NCBI RefSeq assembly: GCF_001642935.1
Contig: NZ_CP016761.1
Location: forward strand, 3,224,001 to 3,288,000
Reading direction: 5' to 3'
DNA from: Fictibacillus arsenicus
GTDB lineage: Bacteria > Bacillota > Bacilli > Bacillales > Fictibacillaceae
Length of the DNA: 64,000 bases
How positions within the stretch are numbered: the stretch's first letter is position 1; each line of letters opens with the position of its first letter. The position numbers and the translations under genes are program-made. The notes beneath the pieces are model-generated. The model did not search any database, was not told the origin of the DNA, and saw nothing but the letters and a program-made list of their open reading frames with translations. Of the stretch, positions 57,099 to 64,000 are shown in pieces.

Positions 57099-59615
57099 TT
57101 ATTCCTGCTCAGCACCGTGACATTGCTTGTATTTTTTACCGCTTCCGCAAGGACATGGATCGTTGCGCTTGATGTCCTGCTTTTTGCGTACTGGTTTCTT
57201 TTTAGAAGCTTCCGCCTTGTCGCTAGGAACAACAGCTTTACCTTCAGCCACTTGTTCACGCTGCATGTTCTGTTCGATCTGCGATTTTAAGATGTAAGTC
57301 GTAACTTCCTCTTCGATCGCAGCAACCATCGCTTCGAACATCTCAAAACCTTCAAACTGATACTCACGCAACGGATCCGTCTGCCCATAAGCACGAAGGT
57401 GAATCCCTTGACGAAGCTGTTCCATTTGGTCGATGTGATCCATCCACTTGCTGTCAACCGAACGAAGGATAACAGCTTTTTGGAATTCTGCGATTTGTTC
57501 TGCAGGCAGCTGCTTTTCTTTTTCTGCAAATGCCGCATGAACCTTCGCTTGGATCTTCTCAATGATCTCTTCACGATCTAGACCGTAGAAATCTTTTTCC
57601 GTAAACACAGGCTCTGTGAACATAACCGCATTCACATAATCCGTGATTTCTTTCGTGTTCCACTCTTCTTGAACTTCAGATTCAGGCGTGTGAACCGTTA
57701 CGATGCGGTCAATTGTAGAATCGATCATACGCAGTACGATATCGCTCAAGTTCTCAGCATCCAGTACGTCCTGACGCTGAGCGTAGATGATTTCACGCTG
57801 CTGACGCATAACATCGTCATATTGTAAAAGCTGCTTACGAGCATCGAAGTTTGATCCCTCAACTCGTTTTTGTGCAGATTCAACGGCTTTTGTAACCATT
57901 TTGGACTCGATTGGAGTATCTTCATCCATGCCAAGACGCTCCATCATCGTCATCAAGTTATCCGAGCCAAAACGTTTCATCAATTCATCTTCCATAGAGA
58001 TGTAGAAACGAGAAGAACCAGGATCTCCTTGACGACCAGCACGTCCACGAAGCTGGTTATCGATACGGCGGGATTCGTGGCGCTCAGTACCTAAAATGTG
58101 AAGTCCGCCAACTTCAATAACACCTTCGCCAAGCTTGATATCCGTACCACGGCCGGCCATGTTCGTCGCGATCGTAACCATGCCAAGCTGACCCGCGTTC
58201 TCGATGATCTCTGCTTCACGCTCATGGTTTTTCGCGTTCAAGACGTTGTGCTGAATTTTGCGTTTTGTTAAAAGCTGAGAAAGCAATTCAGACGTTTCAA
58301 CGGCAACCGTACCAACAAGGATTGGCTGACCAGTCTTATGGCGCTCTTCGATTTCAGCGGCAATCGCCTTGAACTTGCCTTGCATTGTTTTATAAATTAA
58401 ATCTGCTCGGTCATCACGTGCGATCGGACGGTTGGTTGGAATCACGATAACATCCATGTTATAGATGTTGCGGAATTCCTCTTCTTCCGTTTTCGCCGTA
58501 CCCGTCATACCCGCAAGCTTGTTGTACATACGGAAGTAGTTCTGGAACGTGATCGTCGCAAGTGTCATGCTCTCGCGCTGGATCTCGAGACCTTCCTTCG
58601 CTTCGATCGCTTGGTGAAGACCGTCGCTGTATCGGCGGCCAGCCATCAAACGTCCAGTGAACGGGTCAACGATTACGATTTCACCATCTTGAACCACGTA
58701 ATCCACATCACGGTGCATAATGATGTTTGCTTTTAACGCTTGGTTAATGTGGTGATTAAGTGTTACATGCTGATAATCATAAAGGTTATCGATGCTGAAC
58801 ATCTGCTCAGCCCGGTTGATCCCTTCTTCCGTCAGCTGTACGTTCTTCGTCTTTTCATCAACCGTATAATCCGTATCTTTTTTCAGCTGGCGCACAAACA
58901 TGTTTGCCATCTGATAAAGCTGGGTAGATTTTTGTGCAGAGCCAGAAATGATCAGCGGTGTACGCGCTTCATCGATTAGGATGGAGTCAACCTCATCGAC
59001 GATCGCAAAATTGCGGCGCTGAACCATTTGCTCTTTATAGACCACCATGTTGTCACGCAGATAATCGAAGCCGAACTCGTTGTTCGTACCATACGTGATA
59101 TCTGCAGCATATGCTTCACGCTTCTCCTCTTTCGAAAGGTCAGAAACGTTCAGTCCAACCGTCAGCCCTAGGAAATTATAAAGCGGCCCCATGATTTCAG
59201 AGTCACGGCGAGCTAAGTATTCGTTGACAGTTACAACATGAGCGCCTTTTCCATCAAGCGCATTCAAATAGACCGGCATGGTCGCTACAAGCGTTTTACC
59301 TTCACCGGTTTTCATCTCTGCAATATTACCTTCATGAAGTGCAACAGCACCCATAATCTGTACTGGATAATGACGCATGTTCAATACACGAGCGGATGCT
59401 TCGCGCACAGTCGCAAACGCTTCTGGCAGCAAGTCGTCTAATGACTCGCCTTTTTCAATGCGGCTTTTAAATTCAGCCGTCTTATTCGCAAGAGCTTCAT
59501 CGTTTAACGCTTTAAACTCTTCTGCTAACGCTTCTACTTTTTCAGCGATTCTTTCATATCTATTTAGCGTCCGATCATTGGAACTTGGAAAAATCTTTTT
59601 CAAAATGCTAATCAT
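57099..59615 (-). CDS. secA: Preprotein translocase ATPase SecA
   Basis: Motor of the Sec pathway, 838 residues. DEAD motor landmarks: [50 protein letters not shown], and [17 protein letters not shown]. The preprotein-crosslinking and helical scaffold follow. The C-terminal zinc finger [14 protein letters not shown] that binds SecB or ribosomes is intact. ATG 59615 is preceded by AGGGAG. prfB follows, as in many Firmicutes, and hpf is not upstream within the window. Confidence 0.97.
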   Translation of the reverse strand: MISILKKIFPSSNDRTLNRYERIAEKVEALAEEFKALNDEALANKTAEFKSRIEKGESLDDLLPEAFATVREASARVLNMRHYPVQIMGAVALHEGNIAEMKTGEGKTLVATMPVYLNALDGKGAHVVTVNEYLARRDSEIMGPLYNFLGLTVGLNVSDLSKEEKREAYAADITYGTNNEFGFDYLRDNMVVYKEQMVQRRNFAIVDEVDSILIDEARTPLIISGSAQKSTQLYQMANMFVRQLKKDTDYTVDEKTKNVQLTEEGINRAEQMFSIDNLYDYQHVTLNHHINQALKANIIMHRDVDYVVQDGEIVIVDPFTGRLMAGRRYSDGLHQAIEAKEGLEIQRESMTLATITFQNYFRMYNKLAGMTGTAKTEEEEFRNIYNMDVIVIPTNRPIARDDRADLIYKTMQGKFKAIAAEIEERHKTGQPILVGTVAVETSELLSQLLTKRKIQHNVLNAKNHEREAEIIENAGQLGMVTIATNMAGRGTDIKLGEGVIEVGGLHILGTERHESRRIDNQLRGRAGRQGDPGSSRFYISMEDELMKRFGSDNLMTMMERLGMDEDTPIESKMVTKAVESAQKRVEGSNFDARKQLLQYDDVMRQQREIIYAQRQDVLDAENLSDIVLRMIDSTIDRIVTVHTPESEVQEEWNTKEITDYVNAVMFTEPVFTEKDFYGLDREEIIEKIQAKVHAAFAEKEKQLPAEQIAEFQKAVILRSVDSKWMDHIDQMEQLRQGIHLRAYGQTDPLREYQFEGFEMFEAMVAAIEEEVTTYILKSQIEQNMQREQVAEGKAVVPSDKAEASKKKPVRKKQDIKRNDPCPCGSGKKYKQCHGAEQE

Positions 59616-59825
59616 CCGATAAACGCTCCCTGTTCTCGAGAATTATATACCACTTCTATTCTACCAGTTTGTGAAACGAGCCACAAGAAATCCCAAATCT
59701 TTTCATCCGAATTGTATCATCCGCTATCATGGAAATTCCTATTTATGTGAATTTTTCTATAGTTTAAAGAGACACGAAACCTAAATTTTGGTAAAATAAT
59801 AAAAAGGTTAATCAGGAGGTTCTTA

Positions 59826-60419
59826 ATGGAAAAAGCGGAGTTAGAGAGGGATAGCGCCAGTCAACAAAAGATGCGCAGCGAAAAGAACAAAACCATTATT
59901 CTGACGCTTGTTTTGAGCTTCTTTATTATCGGGGGCTTCGGAACGTGGGGGTATTACGCACTGTTCGGTGCAAAATCAGCATCAGATTTTGATCTGCCTT
60001 CAAATGAAGAAGTTGCGGCTGCCGAAAAAACGAGCGGCACTTCGATCTACAAGCCTACTTTAAAAGTTCCCGTAACCGAAATTCAGCGGCGAATTAACGT
60101 CATGCATGAATACTGGAACCGCAAGCTAGGGTTTAATGCATGGAATAACTATAGTGTTTCGAGAAATAAGGAAGAACTTATGAATGTGAAGGAAGATATA
60201 CAGAACAAAATCCAGCCATTTGTGTCGGGTCCATTGAAGGTAGATATGGAAACTGCGGTTGCTAAAATCGATTCAAGCATGAAATCAGACAGTGTCGAAC
60301 CGCTAAAAGGAGTCCATCGTATTTTTCATGATTTGGATATTACGCTGAATGGTTATGAACAAGATGGGGTGTATTGGGAAGTAACGGAAACGTGGAAATG
60401 GTATCAGAAAGCACATTGA
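59826..60419 (+). CDS. Unknown single-pass membrane protein beside secA
   Basis: Protein of 197 residues with one membrane helix (TIILTLVLSFFIIGGFGTWG, about 27-46) after a charged cytosolic start, and an extracytoplasmic domain. The domain has TEIQRRINVMHEYWNRKLGF and NAWNNYSVSRNKEELMNVKE. No family is recognised. AGGAGG lies 8 bases before ATG 59826. It is divergent from secA, sharing a 210-base gap, and is followed by a cold-shock gene with its own promoter. Confidence 0.7.
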   Translation: MEKAELERDSASQQKMRSEKNKTIILTLVLSFFIIGGFGTWGYYALFGAKSASDFDLPSNEEVAAAEKTSGTSIYKPTLKVPVTEIQRRINVMHEYWNRKLGFNAWNNYSVSRNKEELMNVKEDIQNKIQPFVSGPLKVDMETAVAKIDSSMKSDSVEPLKGVHRIFHDLDITLNGYEQDGVYWEVTETWKWYQKAH

Positions 60420-60423
60420 AGAT

Positions 60424-60774
<351 letters not shown>

Positions 60775-60789
60775 TCTTATATGATTATA

Positions 60790-60822
60790 TGAAACAGGCT
60801 CTTTTTAGAGCCTGTTTTTTAT
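60790..60822 (+). terminator. Terminator of the second cold-shock gene
   Basis: AAACAGGCTC TTTTTA GAGCCTGTTT then TTTA. Confidence 0.88.
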
Positions 60823-60837
60823 TGTTTTTAAAATAAG

Positions 60838-61122
60838 GCTGTTTTCGTAAACTTTGTTGCAAGTTGAAAGGGTTGATTTCCGCTCCAGGATGCTCGCTTT
60901 CCGCGGGGCGTGCAGTGAGCCACCCTATCGCTTCGCGCTGGCGGGGTCTCACCTGTCCCACTGATCCCGCAGGACAAGGAATGCTTCGAAGTGTTACATC
61001 GCACGAAGAAAATGTGATTTTTCATTTTCGAGGAGTCTCGCACCTTCCGCTCCAATCAACTAGTCGAAGAAGCGTGTTCCACAAAAATGTTCAAAGCAAC
61101 AATCTATTAGAAAAGAGCCTAA
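60838..61122 (+). repeat. Interspersed GC-rich repeat with a different central insert
   Basis: GATTTCCGCTCCAGGATGCT, GCGGGGCGTGCAGTGAGCCA, then an approximately 70-bp insert (AAGGAATGCTTCGAAGTGTT and onward), GTCTCGCACCTTCCGCTCCA, and tail AGCAACAATCTATTAGAAAA. The insert differs from that of 18459 and 21209. Confidence 0.85.
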
Positions 61123-61134
61123 AATAATCAATAA

Positions 61135-61167
61135 AAAACCCCGCTCAAAAAGTTGAGCAGGGACATG
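61135..61167 (-). terminator. Minus-strand terminator-like hairpin
   Basis: CCCTGCTCAA CTTTT TTGAGCGGGG then TTTTTTATTG. Confidence 0.75.
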
Positions 61168-61246
61168 GTACAGGTAAAATAAAAAATTTAATGCATTAAA
61201 GGTTATACATAGTATAACATACTAAGCACTTCATTAGTGTTATTAC

Positions 61247-61288
61247 AAAAGCATGCTCTCAAACTGTATGAGAGCAATGCTTTTTTTC
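61247..61288. terminator. Terminator after the acyl-CoA ligase
   Basis: AGCATGCTCTC / GAGAGCAATGCT stem, T-runs on both strands. Confidence 0.8.
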
Positions 61289-61293
61289 GTTTC

Positions 61294-62919
61294 TTAAGTA
61301 GCCGGTGTCATATAATGATCTTTCAGCTGGTCCCGCAATGTTCGCTTTAAGAACTTTCCGACTGATGTCTTCGGAATTTCATCCATGAACACGATATCGT
61401 CTGGAATCCACCACTTCGCAAACTGCGGTTTTAAATATTGGAGGATATCCTCTTTTGCCACTTTTCCTTTTGCTTCAGGTTTCAAAACGACACACGCGAG
61501 CGGCCTCTCCTGCCATTCTGGGTGCGGAACCGCGATAACGGAAGCTTCAAAGACATCCGGGTAAGCCATAATCGCATTCTCTAAATCTACCGACGAGATC
61601 CATTCCCCGCCGCTCTTAATCAGATCCTTCGTCCTGTCTACAATCTTCACGAAGCCTTCTTCATCAACCGTTACAACATCCCCGGTATGAAGCCAGCCAT
61701 CAACGAACGTCCCTTCCGTCCTTTCGTCTTGGTAGTATTCGTCAGCAATCCAATTGGATCGGAGCAGCAATTCTCCCATCTCGTTGCCGTCCCACTTCAC
61801 TTCACCGTTCGCACCGATTACCTTCATCTCAACACCTGGCACAACATAGCCCTGTTTTGCTTTAATATCTAGCTTTGCTTCATTATCTAAATCTGTTTGA
61901 TAGGTTTTGAGACGGGTCGAGATTACAAGCGGACTCGTTTCTGTCATTCCGTAAGCGTGCATGAACGGTATTTTATGTTTTTCCTGGAACGCTTTGATCA
62001 TGCCTTTTGGAGCAGCAGATCCTCCACATAAAACAGCTCTTAAGCTGGAAGTTTCATAGCTCTTCTGATCGAGTTCACGAAGGAGTCCCATCCAAATCGT
62101 TGGTACACCAGCGGTTACCGTAACTTGTTCCACCTCTATGAGCTCTGCTAAAAGCTGCGGAGTGAACTGCGGCCCAGGCATAACCTGCTTCGACCCGAAC
62201 CAAGTCGCAGCATAAGGAAGCCCCCAAGCATTAACGTGGAACATCGGTACAACAGCCATACAAACATCACTCTCTGAAACGGCTCCGCAATCAGCTAGCC
62301 CAAGTGACATCGAGTGAAGAACTGTTGAACGATGCGTATACGTTACCCCTTTCGGATTTCCAGTCGTTGCAGACGTGTAGCACATTCCAACAGGGTCGTT
62401 CTCATCAACATTTTGCGGGAACTCATAACCCGGGTCACCCGTCTCAAGAAGTTTTTCATAATGATAAAGTGGCTGAAGCGGTGACTTAGGCAGCTCATCT
62501 TCATCGGTCATCAATATAAAAGCTTTTACGTTCGGAATATGGTCTTTTATGTGTTCAACAAGAGGAAGAATGTCCTGATCGATCAATAAAATCTGGTCAT
62601 CGGCGTGATTGATAATGTATGCGATGTGCTGAGGGGAAAGTCGGATATTTATCGTGTGAAGTACAGCTTCCACACCCGGGATGGCAAAATACGCTTCAAG
62701 GTGGCGATGGTGGTTCCATGCAAGCGTACCAATGCGCTCACCCTTTTGAACACCAAGCCGCTTAAGTGAACTCGACAACCTGCGAGTCCTTTCCCCTATC
62801 TCCCGGTAACTGAACTTACGAATCCCTGACATCGTCCGGCTCGTTACTTCTTTTTTGGCAAAATAACGTTCCGCGTGCTCCAACATACTCGTTACTCGAA
62901 ATGGCACATTCATCATCAT
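61294..62919 (-). CDS. Fatty acid--CoA ligase (AMP-forming)
   Basis: Acyl-CoA synthetase of 541 residues that activates medium- or long-chain fatty acids with ATP and CoA. Motif A1 is CYTSATTGNPKGVTYTHRS near residue 180, A3 FMHAYGMTETSPLVISTRLK, A5/A7 DGWLHTGDVVTVDEEGFVKI, and the catalytic Lys is in PKTSVGKFLKRTLRDQL near the end. ATG 62919 follows AGGAGGAG; the ORF extends 20 codons upstream without family character. A perfect cre site lies at 62958-62971 between promoter and start. It is close to AlkK-type enzymes; chain length preference is unknown. Confidence 0.92.
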   Translation of the reverse strand: MMMNVPFRVTSMLEHAERYFAKKEVTSRTMSGIRKFSYREIGERTRRLSSSLKRLGVQKGERIGTLAWNHHRHLEAYFAIPGVEAVLHTINIRLSPQHIAYIINHADDQILLIDQDILPLVEHIKDHIPNVKAFILMTDEDELPKSPLQPLYHYEKLLETGDPGYEFPQNVDENDPVGMCYTSATTGNPKGVTYTHRSTVLHSMSLGLADCGAVSESDVCMAVVPMFHVNAWGLPYAATWFGSKQVMPGPQFTPQLLAELIEVEQVTVTAGVPTIWMGLLRELDQKSYETSSLRAVLCGGSAAPKGMIKAFQEKHKIPFMHAYGMTETSPLVISTRLKTYQTDLDNEAKLDIKAKQGYVVPGVEMKVIGANGEVKWDGNEMGELLLRSNWIADEYYQDERTEGTFVDGWLHTGDVVTVDEEGFVKIVDRTKDLIKSGGEWISSVDLENAIMAYPDVFEASVIAVPHPEWQERPLACVVLKPEAKGKVAKEDILQYLKPQFAKWWIPDDIVFMDEIPKTSVGKFLKRTLRDQLKDHYMTPAT

Positions 62920-62957
62920 AACTGCTTCTCCTCCTTTGAAATAAAACAAGCTATAAT

Positions 62958-62971
62958 TGTAAGCGCTATCA
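62958..62971. promoter_or_regulatory. CcpA cre site before the fatty acid ligase
   Basis: TGTAAGCGCTATCA fits the cre consensus TGWAANCGNTNWCA at every position. About 40 bp upstream of the start codon, so CcpA repression in rich sugar is likely. Confidence 0.7.
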
Positions 62972-63143
62972 CTACTCAACTAGTTCACCTTACCTAGGAG
63001 GAAATCCTGCTATAGAAACACATTTATTGAAGGGTTTTACTGGTAAAATGATAAGGATTTTTTAATGCAGAGAAAACATTTTGAAATTCTGTTAGATTTT
63101 TACGTTAAACTATAAAAAAACGGCATAAAAAGGAGTGTCAATT

Positions 63144-64000
63144 ATGCCAGATTGGTCGTATCATACATTTTTCAAACCCGTACTGTTCCGGATGAAGCCA
63201 GAAACAAGCAGGGATTTTACTTTGCAGTTAATGAACACGCTCGCGAGACTTCCAATTGGAGATAAAGTCATCAACTTCTTTGGACACATGCAGCCGCCTG
63301 CAGAATTAGTGCAAAATATTGCTGGCATTCGTTTCCCCTCCCCTGTAGGTATTAGCGGAGCATTAGATCCTAACTTAAAAGGAACATCTGCTTATTCTAA
63401 TCTTGGGTACGGTTTTATAGAAGTTGGACCAATTTCAATAAAACCTTGTACAGTGCATGAATCAATCGTACGCAATACTGATGAAGAAACGTTATGGTAT
63501 CAGCAATTGCAGTCGAATATGGGGTTAGATGAGGCACTCATAAAACTTCAACAGACCAAGCGAACCGTCCCAATGGGTATAGGGATTAAGGGTGAAACAG
63601 AAGAAGAGCTATCTCATCTAGCTGAAAAACTTGATGAATATGCTGATTTTTTTATTGTTGATCTTAATGTCGCTGATCACATTGAGAAGATGAGGAGTAT
63701 TACAAGTAAGCCGGTTTTCTTGAAAGTAACTCACCACCAGTTGGATGTGAACAAATTTAGCGATCAAACGATGGATGGATTTTTGATTCGAGAAGGTGTT
63801 CAAAAAGACGGCGGATTAGAACTAGGAAAATCTGAGATGCCGTTCTTAAAAAGCAGCATTCAGCAGCTTTTACCTTTTGATAAACCGATTATCGCCTCAG
63901 GCGGTGTCCACGAACCGAGCGATGCTATGGAACTTTTCCGCTCTGGAGCATCACTTATCCAGCTTCATAGCGGATTTGTTTTTTCTGGGCCTGGTCTTCC
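63144..64000 (+). CDS. Dihydroorotate dehydrogenase-like protein, 3'-truncated by window end
   Basis: Frame open from ATG 63144 (AAGGAG upstream) to the window edge, 285 codons. It resembles quinone-type PyrD in FMN barrel features: FPSPVGISGALDPNLKGTSA, LGYGFIEVGPISIKP, and IIASGGVHEPSDAMELFRSG. But the PyrD FDKNG motif is replaced by ALDPN and the catalytic NVSSPNT segment reads VDLNVADH without the active serine. So it may be a divergent PyrD paralogue with another reaction. No pyr genes are near. Confidence 0.78.
   Translation, partial: MPDWSYHTFFKPVLFRMKPETSRDFTLQLMNTLARLPIGDKVINFFGHMQPPAELVQNIAGIRFPSPVGISGALDPNLKGTSAYSNLGYGFIEVGPISIKPCTVHESIVRNTDEETLWYQQLQSNMGLDEALIKLQQTKRTVPMGIGIKGETEEELSHLAEKLDEYADFFIVDLNVADHIEKMRSITSKPVFLKVTHHQLDVNKFSDQTMDGFLIREGVQKDGGLELGKSEMPFLKSSIQQLLPFDKPIIASGGVHEPSDAMELFRSGASLIQLHSGFVFSGPGL

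Overview
The window is a chromosomal stretch from a low-GC, endospore-forming Firmicute of the Bacillaceae. The placement rests on a secA-prfB neighbourhood with ftsE-ftsX, ctpB, minJ and a YitT gene as in the Bacillus subtilis yvj region, an RsbR-like STAS protein, a Spo0E-like phosphatase, sigma-A type promoters, AGGAGG ribosome-binding sites, and GC-rich interspersed repeats of a kind common in Bacillaceae. A Fictibacillus-like genome would fit, but genus is an inference. No rRNA, tRNA or CRISPR array was seen.

Region 1 (1-6.4 kb): the 3' part of an Old Yellow Enzyme, a TAXI-type TRAP uptake operon (binding lipoprotein, DUF1850 protein, fused permease), and a peroxide/iron-stress operon (peroxiredoxin, TlpA-like thioredoxin, Dps) behind a promoter with two Fur/PerR-like palindromes. 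Region 2 (6.5-8.4 kb): a 21-22 bp module repeat and an IS1182-type element with a frameshifted transposase. Region 3 (8.4-23.4 kb): accessory metabolic and regulatory genes: TVP38 protein, CatE-like dioxygenase with a palindromic operator, moaA, cold-shock gene, RsbR paralogue, amino-acid permease, a MocR regulator divergent from an EamA transporter, LysR regulator, Spo0E, AEC transporter and gamma-carbonic anhydrase. Region 4 (23.5-37.2 kb): a mosaic of small enzymes, a KinB-like kinase, a molybdopterin oxidoreductase, a DUF2089 operon, gene remnants, and a truncated ABC-F gene that keeps an intact drug-sensing type leader (peptide MTHAMRLRFPTLNQ, promoter, two terminator hairpins). Region 5 (37.5-39.1 kb): a second IS1182-type element inserted beside a 27-bp palindrome that is duplicated on both sides; its transposase is split at an A AAA AAG slippery heptamer. 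Region 6 (39.2-51 kb): ABC exporter, hpt paralogue, and the envelope/division block minJ, DUF4083, ctpB, EnvC-like M23 hydrolase activator, ftsX, ftsE, YitT, then a NERD protein. Region 7 (51-64 kb): an RRNPP-like HTH-TPR regulator, tatC-tatA behind a phoX gene broken by an internal inversion plus deletion, prfB with its +1 recoding site, secA, a second cold-shock gene, an acyl-CoA ligase with a cre site, and a partial dihydroorotate-dehydrogenase-like gene.

Themes: FtsEX with its probable M23 partner, CtpB and MinJ form a cell-wall and division module; SecA and TatAC give two export routes in one neighbourhood, although the likely Tat cargo, PhoX, is broken here. The window carries much genome-plasticity evidence: two IS elements, six copies of a large interspersed repeat, three loci of a 21-22 bp tandem module, a family of small hairpins, and several decayed genes. 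Several very small genes (50-59 codons and shorter) are annotated from ribosome-binding sites and coding pattern. All family assignments come from reading the translated sequence; no database search was run.
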